Below are positions 9,554-17,888 of a stretch of DNA of 64,000 nucleotides, in pieces. Each line of letters begins with the position of its first letter. The first letter of the stretch is position 1. Under the pieces are notes generated by a model. It saw only the letters and a list, made by a program, of their open reading frames with translations. It searched no databases and was not told where the DNA came from. Origin of the DNA: JAXMEB01 sp046348545 (lineage in GTDB: Bacteria; Pseudomonadota; Gammaproteobacteria; Berkiellales; Berkiellaceae); contig JAXMEB010000003.1 in NCBI GenBank assembly GCA_046348545.1, forward strand, positions 248,001 through 312,000, given 5' to 3'. The position numbers and the translations under genes are program-made.

Positions 9554-10892
9554 ACAATATTTTGGTACGGATGGCATTCGAGGTCAGTTCGGGGTACACC
9601 CCATTACACCTGATTTTGCACTAAAGTTAGGATGGGCTGCTGGCAAAGTATTTTCAAAACAAGCCAAGCAAGGGCCCGTCTTAATTGGCAAAGATACCCG
9701 TATCTCTGGATATCTATTTGAATCTGCCCTTGAAGCAGGGCTCATTGCGGCGGGTGTTGATGTCGTTCAATTGGGGGTGATGCCGACCCCTGCGATTGCT
9801 TTTTTAACCAGACGTTGGGAAGCTAGAGCAGGCATTGTCATTAGCGCTTCACATAACCCTTATTCAGATAATGGCATTAAGTTTTTTTCAAATCAGGGTG
9901 AAAAACTACTCGATGAAATTGAGCTTGAAATCGAAGCGTTGTTAGATATCCGTTTAGAGACTGTCTCTTCAGAAGCGTTAGGTCGTGCGAGCCGCCAACC
10001 TCATGCTTTAGAAGAGTACCAAGAATTTTGTGTTGGGACGATTCCCAGAGATACTCGTTTAGATCATTTACAGATCGTCATTGATTGCGCGCATGGCGCT
10101 GCGTATCAAGCAGCCCCTAAGGTCTTTGCGGCACTGGGAGCGAATGTAGAAGCCATTGGCGTTGATCCCAATGGCTTTAATATCAACGATCGTCAAGGTT
10201 CAACGGCACCTGAAGCTTTAATTGCCGCCGTCAAAGCTTTTCAAGCAGATATCGGCATTGCATTTGATGGTGATGGTGATCGCTTGATTATGGTCGACCA
10301 TACGGGTGAAATCGTTGATGGCGATGAAATCCTATTTATTTTGGCGAATGCTTATCATAGACAAAACCGTTTAACGGGTGGTGTTGTGGGCACGCAAATG
10401 AGCAATTTGGGGCTTGAATTGGGCCTTAGGAAAATGAATATTCCTTTTACTCGCGCTAAAGTAGGCGATCGTTATGTTTTAGAGCAATTGATTCAGCGTG
10501 GTTGGAATTTAGGCGGTGAAGGTTCAGGGCATCTCATTTGTTTAGATAAGACCACAACAGGTGATGCGCTCATTGCAAGTTTGCAAGTCCTAGCAGAGAT
10601 GAGCTTTCAGAAAAAATCACTGCATGAACTTAAATTGGCCATGCAGAAATTTGATCAAGTGCTTTTGAATGTTCCAAGTGTTCGAGGCAAAGCAATCGTT
10701 GAAGCGCCATCAGTGCAACGTGCTTTACAGGAAAGTGAAGCCAAATTAGAAGGCAAGGGACGCATCTTATTGCGTCCTTCTGGAACCGAACCGCTTGTGC
10801 GCGTCATGGTCGAAGGCTCTGATAAAGAGATGATCTTAAAAGTCGCTAAAGAATTGGCTGATGCTGTACAAGGCACAGAACGGGCATCGTAG
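9546..10892 (+). CDS. glmM: Phosphoglucosamine mutase GlmM
   Basis: GlmM converts glucosamine-6-phosphate to glucosamine-1-phosphate for peptidoglycan and LPS precursors. The phosphoserine loop is ISASHNPYSDNG with Ser102, the same number as in E. coli. The metal-binding loop FDGDGDR and the C-terminal phosphate loop RPSGTEPLVRVM are intact. A GTG at 9534 would add four residues, but the ATG at 9546 gives MSRQYFGTDGIRG, which aligns with known N-termini; the resulting length is 448. The next 346 bases to the peptidase gene hold a repeat and no gene. Confidence 0.95.
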   Translation: MSRQYFGTDGIRGQFGVHPITPDFALKLGWAAGKVFSKQAKQGPVLIGKDTRISGYLFESALEAGLIAAGVDVVQLGVMPTPAIAFLTRRWEARAGIVISASHNPYSDNGIKFFSNQGEKLLDEIELEIEALLDIRLETVSSEALGRASRQPHALEEYQEFCVGTIPRDTRLDHLQIVIDCAHGAAYQAAPKVFAALGANVEAIGVDPNGFNINDRQGSTAPEALIAAVKAFQADIGIAFDGDGDRLIMVDHTGEIVDGDEILFILANAYHRQNRLTGGVVGTQMSNLGLELGLRKMNIPFTRAKVGDRYVLEQLIQRGWNLGGEGSGHLICLDKTTTGDALIASLQVLAEMSFQKKSLHELKLAMQKFDQVLLNVPSVRGKAIVEAPSVQRALQESEAKLEGKGRILLRPSGTEPLVRVMVEGSDKEMILKVAKELADAVQGTERAS

Positions 10893-11238
10893 TAAAATTT
10901 AGATTGATTTTTCGAATTTACTCATTGGTCATTTCCATCAAAAAATATATCAATAACATAATGTAACTTTTGTTCACCATCAGGTGAATATACCCTTCAC
11001 AGCTGAATTTTCGGGGTCTGCTTGTCCGTCCGTAGCCCGTAAGAGCGTAGGCGGATTGCCTTCGCGATTCTCATCGCAGTCATGTACTTCATGTACACTC
11101 CGGTTGCTCACGGGCTTGGCGCCTACCCGAAAAATCATCTGTTGTGGGTATATATGGGCTGAAGCTCATATCTTGATATAAATTTTGAAATTTTAAGGAT
11201 AGTCATAAAAAAGGCCTGTTAAAAAATTTAAGATATTT
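10893..11238. other. Intergenic stretch of 346 bases holding a MITE-like repeat
   Basis: This gap lies between the glmM stop and the convergent peptidase E-like gene. It contains one long copy of the window's repeat family (10988-11154). The flanks are AT-rich and I see no convincing gene or T-tailed hairpin in them. A 65-codon open frame at 10984-11181 lies almost wholly within the repeat and is not regarded as a gene. Confidence 0.7.
10988..11154 (+). repeat. MITE-like repeat, copy 1 (167 bp, long form)
   Basis: The element starts with ATATACCCTTCACAGC and ends with CTGTTGTGGGTATAT. The outer 8 bases are perfect inverted repeats, and the outer 28 bases match their opposite end at about 23 positions. 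The interior contains GCCTTCGCGATTCTC and CATGTACTTCATGTACAC, which recur nearly unchanged, in inverse orientation, at 51722-51851. It encodes no transposase. The structure suggests a non-autonomous mobile or palindromic intergenic element. Confidence 0.75.
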
Positions 11239-11991
11239 TCACGGAATCATGGTTGATTGAAACTTATGTGTTAAAGCCCTGGCTTCATGTGATTGATTTT
11301 TAATTTTTAGTTTAAAGGCTTCGGTATCTTCTCTTGTTCTAATTGCAGTATCGTATTTAAAATGTCCGTTTTCAAAAGCAAATAGTATGGCTGTGCCGTC
11401 TTCGCAAGCATAACCTTTTTTCATATGCTTTATATTCTCATCAAAAACAACTTTCCTATTTTTATCTTGGTAATGTGGCGTGCAGTAGCCTTCAATCCAG
11501 CCTAAACCCTCAGTGTTGGAAAGGGGACCGTTTTCGTCCCCATCATCTGTTAAACCGATTTGAAACCAACACTCTAATCCTGCGCTTACACCAGAAAGGA
11601 TCATCGGTCTCGCTTCAAAGACTGATTTTAATAATTTATCAAAGTTAGCATTTTTCCAAGTTTGAATAAGATAGGGAGTCGAACCTCCCCCGACATAAAT
11701 AACATCTTGATTTGAAAGTATTTTTAGCAAGTTATCATCGTTGTTTTGAGTGTAAAGTTGATGTTCTAATAAAGTAGTGACTTCAAATTGTGGGAAATAC
11801 CACCAAAGGTAAGTCTTAAAAAAAGTCCGTTGTGCTAAGCTATCTCGACTAGCCGTTGGAATAAAACAAATATTAATCTTTTTATTTTGAGGGAAAAAAG
11901 TCGTTAGATATTCAATAAATGCTTTTAAATCGGAGAAGAAATTCCTATTAGCGTTATAGCTCATGCCAATCATCCCGTGATATATACCCAT
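11239..11991 (-). CDS. Peptidase E-like protein (family S51, class I glutamine amidotransferase-like fold)
   Basis: The protein resembles peptidase E and YgaJ-type hydrolases, which cleave N-terminal Asp dipeptides in characterised members. The nucleophile elbow is visible as LSGVSAGLECWF with Ser136, preceded by the glycine loop VGGGSTPYLIQ near 100-110. A candidate catalytic His lies in YCTPHYQD. An ATG at 12003 is in frame, but the ATG at 11991 has GGAAG five bases upstream and gives 250 residues. It has no signal peptide, so it is probably cytosolic. It stands alone between a repeat and the divergent tpiA. The exact substrate cannot be read from the sequence. Confidence 0.75.
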   Translation of the reverse strand: MGIYHGMIGMSYNANRNFFSDLKAFIEYLTTFFPQNKKINICFIPTASRDSLAQRTFFKTYLWWYFPQFEVTTLLEHQLYTQNNDDNLLKILSNQDVIYVGGGSTPYLIQTWKNANFDKLLKSVFEARPMILSGVSAGLECWFQIGLTDDGDENGPLSNTEGLGWIEGYCTPHYQDKNRKVVFDENIKHMKKGYACEDGTAILFAFENGHFKYDTAIRTREDTEAFKLKIKNQSHEARALTHKFQSTMIP

Positions 11992-12105
11992 CTTAACTTC
12001 CATTTTAGTTAATCTACTTGTTTAGAGTGAATCCCTAGGCAGGGTAGCTTAATATACCACTTTCAGTTATCATTTCCGGCCTCTTGGCTTGTAAATCAAA
12101 GTAAT

Positions 12106-12867
12106 ATGCGCAAACCCATGATTGCTGGCAACTGGAAAATGCAAGGTGCTAGCGCGACAAATGAAAAATTAGTAAGTCAGTTGATTTCTGATAAACGCTT
12201 GATTGCCCAAGCGGATTCGTTGGATGTCGTGGTTTGTCCGCCGTTTGTTTACTTAGATCAAGTGAATGCCCTACTTTCAAAGACGCCTATTCAGCTGGGT
12301 GCACAAGACATGAGCGCTTATAAAGAGGGTGCCTATACCGGTCAGGTATCAGCCGCTATGCTCCTTGAAAGCGGATGCCAGTGGGTTATTATCGGGCACT
12401 CGGAGCGACGTCAGCTTTGTGGTGAGACAGATGAGATAGTCACTCAAAAAGTAGCACAAGCAATTGAGTCAGGTTTAAAACCAATTGTATGTTGTGGTGA
12501 GACTGAGGCCGAACGTAAGCAAGGCCTGACTGAGGCCACCGTGTCTCGACAAATACAAGCGATTCTAAGAGAATTAGGTCCTCAAGTATTTGAGCAAGCA
12601 GTGATTGCCTACGAGCCCATATGGGCAATTGGGACCGGATTGACAGCAACCCCCGATCAGGCACAAGATGTGCATCAATTTTTACGTCATCAGGTCATGA
12701 GTTTCGATGAAGGGGTTGCCAAAAAAGTCCGAATCCTATACGGTGGCAGCGTCAAACCGGAGAATGCGTCAGGATTGTTCGCTATGCCTGATATTGACGG
12801 CGCCTTGGTAGGCGGGGCATCGTTGGTGGCAGATTCATTTATAGGAATTTGTACCGCAAAATTGTGA
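12106..12867 (+). CDS. tpiA: Triose-phosphate isomerase
   Basis: TpiA interconverts dihydroxyacetone phosphate and glyceraldehyde 3-phosphate. The 253 residues carry the substrate Lys in AGNWKMQG, the catalytic His in GHSERR and the catalytic Glu in AYEPIWAIGTG, followed by the phosphate-binding loop YGGSVKPEN. It starts 39 bases before secG. The tpiA-secG-tRNA-Leu-nuoA order is shared with several gammaproteobacteria. Confidence 0.96.
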   Translation: MRKPMIAGNWKMQGASATNEKLVSQLISDKRLIAQADSLDVVVCPPFVYLDQVNALLSKTPIQLGAQDMSAYKEGAYTGQVSAAMLLESGCQWVIIGHSERRQLCGETDEIVTQKVAQAIESGLKPIVCCGETEAERKQGLTEATVSRQIQAILRELGPQVFEQAVIAYEPIWAIGTGLTATPDQAQDVHQFLRHQVMSFDEGVAKKVRILYGGSVKPENASGLFAMPDIDGALVGGASLVADSFIGICTAKL

Positions 12868-12905
12868 TCGTGAAAATATAGTCGACTAAATTTGGTTAAA
12901 TACCT

Positions 12906-13244
12906 ATGTACGGAATATTAATTGTTATACATTTGATAGTAGCGATCGCGTTGATTGGCTTTATACTATTGCAGCATGGTAAAGGCGCACAAACTGGTGC
13001 TGCTTTTGGAAGTGGCGCCTCTACCACGGTTTTTGGGAGTCAAGGTTCAGGTAATTTCTTAAGCCGAACCACTGCGCTCCTGGCCACGGTGTTTTTTATT
13101 TTGAATTTAGCATTAGGTTACCTAATGAATAAGTCAATGCGACCAGAGCCATTGCAGCCGTTGAAGCAGCTAGAAGAACAGGTGCTCCCAAGTGAAGCAC
13201 CCGCTAAACCTGCTGTGCCAACTGAAAATGGATTGCCAGAATAG
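12906..13244 (+). CDS. secG: Protein-export membrane protein SecG
   Basis: SecG is the small accessory subunit of the SecYEG translocon. The 112-residue protein has a first TM helix near residues 3-22, the conserved QHGKGAQTGAAFGSGAS loop, and a second TM helix near 52-72. The FGSQGSGNFLSR segment is typical. The C-terminal roughly 35 residues are Pro/Glu-rich. The tRNA-Leu gene begins nine bases after its stop, which suggests that the tRNA is processed from the secG transcript. Confidence 0.94.
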   Translation: MYGILIVIHLIVAIALIGFILLQHGKGAQTGAAFGSGASTTVFGSQGSGNFLSRTTALLATVFFILNLALGYLMNKSMRPEPLQPLKQLEEQVLPSEAPAKPAVPTENGLPE

Positions 13245-13253
13245 CAATCAAAT

Positions 13254-13338
13254 GCCCAAGTGGTGAAATTGGTAGACACGCTATCTTGAGGGGGTAGTGA
13301 CGTAAGTCGTGCCGGTTCGAGTCCGGCCTTGGGCACCA
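13254..13338 (+). tRNA. tRNA-Leu (anticodon GAG)
   Basis: This 85-base gene folds as a class II tRNA. The acceptor stem pairs GCCCAAG with CTTGGGC, then A73 and an encoded CCA. The anticodon stem pairs CTATC with GGTAG around the loop TTGAGGG, so the anticodon is GAG and reads CUU/CUC. The T arm is GCCGGTTCGAGTCCGGC, and a variable arm is present as in leucine tRNAs. It sits between secG and nuoA. Confidence 0.97.
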
Positions 13339-13354
13339 ATCAAAGGTATAACAC

Positions 13355-13711
13355 GTGTTAGAAAATTACTTGCCTGTTTTAATCTTTATCGGCTTTGGGC
13401 TGCTCTTTGGCTTACTACCTATCTGTTTGGGCGCAATAATGGGCCCTCATCGCCCTAATCCCGAGAAAACATCTCAATATGAATGTGGCTTTGAACCCTT
13501 TGAAGATGCTCGTTTAAAGTTTGATGTTCGTTATTATTTGATCGCTATTTTATTTATCATCTTTGATTTGGAAGTGGCATTCTTATTTCCATGGGCAGTG
13601 GTCCTCCATAAGATTGGTTGGGCAGGATTTATTGCGATGGGTATATTCTTAGGTCTTCTTACAGTGGGCTTTATTTATGAGTGGAAAAAAGGAGCCTTAG
13701 AATGGGAATAG
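13355..13711 (+). CDS. nuoA: NADH-quinone oxidoreductase subunit A
   Basis: NuoA is a small membrane subunit of complex I with three TM helices (near residues 5-27, 62-82 and 88-110). The conserved loop between the first two includes KTSQYECGFEPF, and FDLEVAFLFPW marks the second helix. The start is a GTG at 13355, 16 bases after the tRNA-Leu. It opens the 14-gene nuo operon, and its 3' end overlaps the nuoB start by 10 bases. Confidence 0.95.
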   Translation: MLENYLPVLIFIGFGLLFGLLPICLGAIMGPHRPNPEKTSQYECGFEPFEDARLKFDVRYYLIAILFIIFDLEVAFLFPWAVVLHKIGWAGFIAMGIFLGLLTVGFIYEWKKGALEWE

Positions 13712-14199
13712 AAGGCCTTTTAAAAGAAGGATTTGTTACAACCTCATTAGATAGTTTGATTAACTGGGCTCGAACGGGCTCTATGTGGCCTGTGACGTTC
13801 GGTTTAGCATGTTGTGCTGTCGAAATGATGCACGCTGGGGCTTCTCGATATGATCTAGATCGCTTTGGGATCATGTTCAGACCCAGTCCGCGTCAGAGTG
13901 ACGTTATGATTGTAGCAGGAACCTTATGCAACAAGATGGCGGCTCCTCTTCGTAAAGTTTATGATCAAATGCCTGACCCAAAATGGGTGATCTCAATGGG
14001 ATCCTGCGCAAATGGGGGGGGTTACTACCATTACTCTTACTCTGTCGTCAGAGGTTGCGATCGTATTGTTCCTGTCGATGTGTATGTCCCAGGCTGTCCA
14101 CCGACCGCAGAAGCATTATTATATGGCATCATTCAGCTGCAAAATAAAATAAAGCGCACCAACACGATTGCACGTGGAGCACAAGATGGCCGAAAGTGA
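13702..14199 (+). CDS. nuoB: NADH-quinone oxidoreductase subunit B
   Basis: NuoB holds the terminal 4Fe-4S cluster N2 next to the quinone site. The ligands are visible as the tandem cysteines in GLACCAVEMM, the Cys in SMGSCANGGG and the Cys in VPGCPPTAEA. An in-frame GTG lies at 13681, but the ATG at 13702 is preceded by GGAG with a normal gap and gives MGIEGLLKEGF, 165 residues. It overlaps nuoA at the 5' end and nuoC at the 3' end. Confidence 0.95.
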   Translation: MGIEGLLKEGFVTTSLDSLINWARTGSMWPVTFGLACCAVEMMHAGASRYDLDRFGIMFRPSPRQSDVMIVAGTLCNKMAAPLRKVYDQMPDPKWVISMGSCANGGGYYHYSYSVVRGCDRIVPVDVYVPGCPPTAEALLYGIIQLQNKIKRTNTIARGAQDGRK

Positions 14200-14857
14200 T
14201 CGTTTGCAAGATCTAGTCTCGGAAAAATTAAGCTCAAATATCCTAAATTGCCAGACGCATGTTGGTGAACTGACAATTGAGGTTCGCCCTGAAAATATCT
14301 TGATGGTCTGTCAGCTACTTCGTGATGACTCAGCGTTTGAATTCCATATGTTGATGGATCTGTGTGGGGTTGATTATCTACACTATGGATGTTCAGAATG
14401 GACAACAGATGATGCTACCAGCAGTGGCTTTGAACGAGGTGTTGCAAAGTTAGAATATGCAACGCGTAATCCGAATTGGCACAAACCACGATTTGCGGTG
14501 GTTTATCATTTATTATCAATTACTAAAAACTGGCGTATTCGTGTTCGAGCGCTCTTGCCTGATAATAATCCAATTATCGAATCGGTTGTTTCTATTTGGC
14601 AATCAGCGAATTGGTATGAACGTGAAGCATTTGATTTATATGGCATCCTCTTTAAAAATCATCCTGATTTAAGACGTATTTTGACGGATTATGGATTTAT
14701 TGGTCACCCATTTAGAAAAGACTTCCCACTCATTGGAGAAGTGGCGATGCGCTATGATGCTAAGGCGGGTCGAGTGGTTTATGAGCCTGTTGATATTGAG
14801 CCACGGACGCTGGTACCTAAAGTCATTCGCAAAGAAGTGAAAGAGGAAAGCGCATGA
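14186..14857 (+). CDS. nuoC: NADH-quinone oxidoreductase subunit C
   Basis: NuoC is a peripheral-arm subunit of complex I, equivalent to the mitochondrial 30-kDa subunit. The signature ESVVSIWQSANWYEREAFDL and the following YGILFKNHPDLRRILTDYGF are present, ending in GHPFRKDFPL. The ATG at 14186 has GGAG seven bases upstream and is preferred over the TTG at 14168, giving 223 residues. NuoC and NuoD are separate here rather than fused as in E. coli. Confidence 0.94.
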   Translation: MAESDRLQDLVSEKLSSNILNCQTHVGELTIEVRPENILMVCQLLRDDSAFEFHMLMDLCGVDYLHYGCSEWTTDDATSSGFERGVAKLEYATRNPNWHKPRFAVVYHLLSITKNWRIRVRALLPDNNPIIESVVSIWQSANWYEREAFDLYGILFKNHPDLRRILTDYGFIGHPFRKDFPLIGEVAMRYDAKAGRVVYEPVDIEPRTLVPKVIRKEVKEESA

Positions 14858-16107
14858 CCGAATTTAAAAATTATACGGTTAATTTTGGTCCACAGCATCC
14901 AGCCGCGCATGGTGTACTTCGCTTAGTACTTGAATTAGATGGAGAAGTTGTTCAAAGAGCGGATCCTCATATCGGTTTGTTGCATCGTGCAACGGAAAAA
15001 CTAGCCGAAAATAAACCCTTTAATCAAAGTATTGGGTACATGGATCGCTTAGATTATGTTTCCATGATGTGTAATGAACATGGTTATGTGCTGGCGATAG
15101 AAAAATTATTAGGGATTAAAGCACCTATTCGAGCCCAGTATATCCGTGTGATGTTCGATGAGATCACCCGCATTTTGAATCATCTGATGTGGATAGGTGC
15201 TCATGCATTAGATATTGGCGCCATGACGGTCTTCCTCTATGCATTTAGAGAACGTGAAGATTTGATGGATTGCTATGAGGCTGTCTCTGGCGCAAGAATG
15301 CATGCCACGTATTATCGTCCAGGCGGTGTTTATCGCGATTTGCCCGATAGCATGCCCAAGTACAAAGCCTCTAGATGGCATTCAGAAAAAGAGATTGCCA
15401 AAATCAATGAAAATAGAGAAGGCTCTTTACTCGATTTTATTGAAAATTTCACAAAGCGTTTTCCAAAATGTGTTGATGAGTACGAGACGCTTTTGACAGA
15501 CAATCGTATTTGGAAACAGCGCACCGTTGATATTGGTGTGGTCACACCTGAAGAAGCAAAGCAACTTGGGTTTTCAGGCCCTATGCTTAGAGGTTCAGGG
15601 ATTGCATGGGATCTACGGAAAAAGCAACCCTATGCGGCTTATCATCAAGTCGACTTTTCAATTCCTGTCGGAACCAATGGGGACTGCTACGATCGATATT
15701 TGGTCCGCATGGAAGAAATGCGACAATCTAATCACATTATTAAACAATGTATTGAGTGGCTCAGAGCAAATCCAGGCCCTGTTATTCTAACGGACCACAA
15801 GGTAACTCCACCTTCGAGAGAACAAATGAAAGGAGATATGGAATCTCTCATTCATCATTTTAAGCTCTTTACCGAAGGTTACTGTGTGCCTGCTGGAGAA
15901 GCTTACGCTGCTATTGAGCATCCTAAAGGTGAATTCGGCGTTTACTTAGTTTCTGATGGAGCGAATAAACCTTATCGCCTTAAAGTGAGAGCGCCCGGTT
16001 TTCCACATTTGGCTGCGTTAGATCATATGGCCAGAGGCCATATGATTGCAGATGTGGTGGCTATTATTGGAACCCAAGATATTGTATTTGGGGAGATAGA
16101 TCGCTAA
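14854..16107 (+). CDS. nuoD: NADH-quinone oxidoreductase subunit D
   Basis: NuoD is the 49-kDa-type subunit that forms the quinone-binding pocket with NuoB. Its 417 residues contain NFGPQHPAAHGVLR near the N-terminus, HIGLLHRATEK near residue 40, and the C-terminal GVYLVSDG and PYRLKVRAPGF motifs. The ATG overlaps the nuoC TGA as ATGA, and the TAA overlaps the nuoE ATG by one base, so translation is probably coupled along the operon. Confidence 0.96.
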   Translation: MTEFKNYTVNFGPQHPAAHGVLRLVLELDGEVVQRADPHIGLLHRATEKLAENKPFNQSIGYMDRLDYVSMMCNEHGYVLAIEKLLGIKAPIRAQYIRVMFDEITRILNHLMWIGAHALDIGAMTVFLYAFREREDLMDCYEAVSGARMHATYYRPGGVYRDLPDSMPKYKASRWHSEKEIAKINENREGSLLDFIENFTKRFPKCVDEYETLLTDNRIWKQRTVDIGVVTPEEAKQLGFSGPMLRGSGIAWDLRKKQPYAAYHQVDFSIPVGTNGDCYDRYLVRMEEMRQSNHIIKQCIEWLRANPGPVILTDHKVTPPSREQMKGDMESLIHHFKLFTEGYCVPAGEAYAAIEHPKGEFGVYLVSDGANKPYRLKVRAPGFPHLAALDHMARGHMIADVVAIIGTQDIVFGEIDR

Positions 16108-16613
16108 TGTCAACTGTACAAACGCTTATTTCACCCGCAACTTTATCTACTGAATCTCGAAAGCAAATAGATCAGTGGTTAAAGAAATTTCCATCCAGCG
16201 AAAAGCAATCAGCCGTCATCGCAGCACTTCATATTGTTCAAGATGAAAATGGTGGTTGGCTTTCGAATGAGCTGATTGAAGGGGTCGCTCAGTATTTACA
16301 GATGCCGAAAATTGCAGTTTATGAAGTGGCAACGTTTTATACGATGTTTGAATTAAAGCCCACCGGGAAACACAAGATTTATCTTTGCACCAATGTTTCT
16401 TGCATGCTCTGTGGTTGTGGAAACATTGCAGATCATCTCAAGCAAAAGCTGGGTATTGATTTCAATGAGACATCAACGGATGGTCAATTCACTCTAAAAG
16501 CAGTTGAGTGCCTAGCTGCTTGTGGTGGCGCGCCGATGATGCAAATTGGTAAAACTTATTATGAAAATCTAACACCAGAAAAGGTGGATCACATATTAGC
16601 GGGGTTAGATTAA
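16107..16613 (+). CDS. nuoE: NADH-quinone oxidoreductase subunit E
   Basis: NuoE is the 24-kDa-type, thioredoxin-fold subunit with the 2Fe-2S cluster N1a in the NADH dehydrogenase module. The four cysteine ligands are in two groups, CTNVSCMLCG (near residue 98) and ECLAACGGAP (near 139). The length of 168 is normal. It starts on the last base of nuoD and is followed nine bases later by nuoF. Confidence 0.95.
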   Translation: MSTVQTLISPATLSTESRKQIDQWLKKFPSSEKQSAVIAALHIVQDENGGWLSNELIEGVAQYLQMPKIAVYEVATFYTMFELKPTGKHKIYLCTNVSCMLCGCGNIADHLKQKLGIDFNETSTDGQFTLKAVECLAACGGAPMMQIGKTYYENLTPEKVDHILAGLD

Positions 16614-16622
16614 AAGAATATC

Positions 16623-17888
16623 ATGCTAAATCAAGTTTGCTATAGAACATTGCAATTTGAAAAACCCTGGACGCTTGAAAATTACATCAGTCTCGGGGGG
16701 TATTCTGCTTGGACGAAAATCCTCAAAGAAAAAATACCGGTTGAAAGGATTATTGAGGAATTAAAAACATCGGGTTTGCGCGGTCGTGGTGGTGCAGGAT
16801 TTCCAACTGGCTTGAAATGGAGTTTCATGACACGTCCTAGCCCAGCTCAAAAATATGTCCTTTGTAATTCAGACGAAGGAGAGCCTGGCACCTTCAAAGA
16901 TAGAGATATCTTAAGATATAACCCTCATCAGCTTATCGAAGGAATGGCTATTGCAGGATATGTGATGGGTGCAACCGTGGGTTATAACTATATGCGCGGT
17001 GAATTCTGGGAGCCCTATGAACGGATGGAGCAGGCACTGAAAGAAGCTTATGCTGCTGGATATCTGGGTCAAAACATCTTAGGGGCAGGTGTTAATTTTG
17101 ATTTACATAATTTCTTAGGCGCAGGGGCTTATATCTGTGGTGAGGAAACCGCCTTGATGGAATCCTTAGAAGGTAAAAAAGGGTTGCCGCGTTTCAAGCC
17201 GCCCTTCCCAGCTAATTTCGGATTGTATGGTCGTCCCACTAATATCAATAACACCGAAAGCTACGCTTCAGTGCCCGTCATTCTTGAGAAGGGTGGTAAA
17301 TGGTTCGCTGAACTTGGCACCCCTAAGAGTGGTGGGACTAAAATTTTCAGCGTGTCAGGACATGTTAAGAAGCCAGGGAATTATGAGATCCCCCTTGGTA
17401 CCCCCTTCAAAGATTTGTTGGCTTTAGCAGGTGGTGTGCGAGGTGGACATCAACTGAAAGCGGTGATCCCCGGTGGTTCTTCAGTGCCGGTATTGCCAGC
17501 ACATAAAATATTGGACGTTAAGATGGACTATGAGTCCCTAACGGAGGCTGGATCTATGTTGGGGGCGGGTTCTGTCATCGTGATGGATGAGACAACCTGT
17601 ATGGTCAAGGTCTTAGCACGCATTTCTCATTTTTATTACGAAGAATCTTGCGGACAATGTACACCCTGTCGAGAAGGAACGGGTTGGTTGTCACGCATCG
17701 TCCACCGTATTGAGCATGGCGAAGGCAGTATGGATGATATTGCGTTACTTGATAACGTTGCCGAGAAAATCATGGGTAGAACGATTTGCGCATTGGGTGA
17801 TGCTGCCGCTATGCCAGTGCGTAGCTTTGTACAACACTTTAGAGATGAATTTGTTTATCACGTTGAGCATAAACGGTGCCTAAAATAA
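16623..17888 (+). CDS. nuoF: NADH-quinone oxidoreductase subunit F
   Basis: NuoF binds NADH and FMN and carries cluster N3. The nucleotide-binding glycine region is GLRGRGGAGFPTGLKW (near residue 52), FMN contacts lie in NSDEGEPGTFKDRD, and the 4Fe-4S ligands are in CGQCTPCREG (near 348) plus a later Cys in GRTICALGDAA. It is 421 residues long. The stop overlaps the chosen nuoG ATG by one base (TAATG). Confidence 0.96.
   Translation: MLNQVCYRTLQFEKPWTLENYISLGGYSAWTKILKEKIPVERIIEELKTSGLRGRGGAGFPTGLKWSFMTRPSPAQKYVLCNSDEGEPGTFKDRDILRYNPHQLIEGMAIAGYVMGATVGYNYMRGEFWEPYERMEQALKEAYAAGYLGQNILGAGVNFDLHNFLGAGAYICGEETALMESLEGKKGLPRFKPPFPANFGLYGRPTNINNTESYASVPVILEKGGKWFAELGTPKSGGTKIFSVSGHVKKPGNYEIPLGTPFKDLLALAGGVRGGHQLKAVIPGGSSVPVLPAHKILDVKMDYESLTEAGSMLGAGSVIVMDETTCMVKVLARISHFYYEESCGQCTPCREGTGWLSRIVHRIEHGEGSMDDIALLDNVAEKIMGRTICALGDAAAMPVRSFVQHFRDEFVYHVEHKRCLK

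Noticed and set aside
10984..11181. 65-codon open frame in the gap after glmM
   Set aside because: It lies almost entirely inside repeat copy 1 and similar frames appear in copy 3, so it is a by-product of the repeat rather than a gene.
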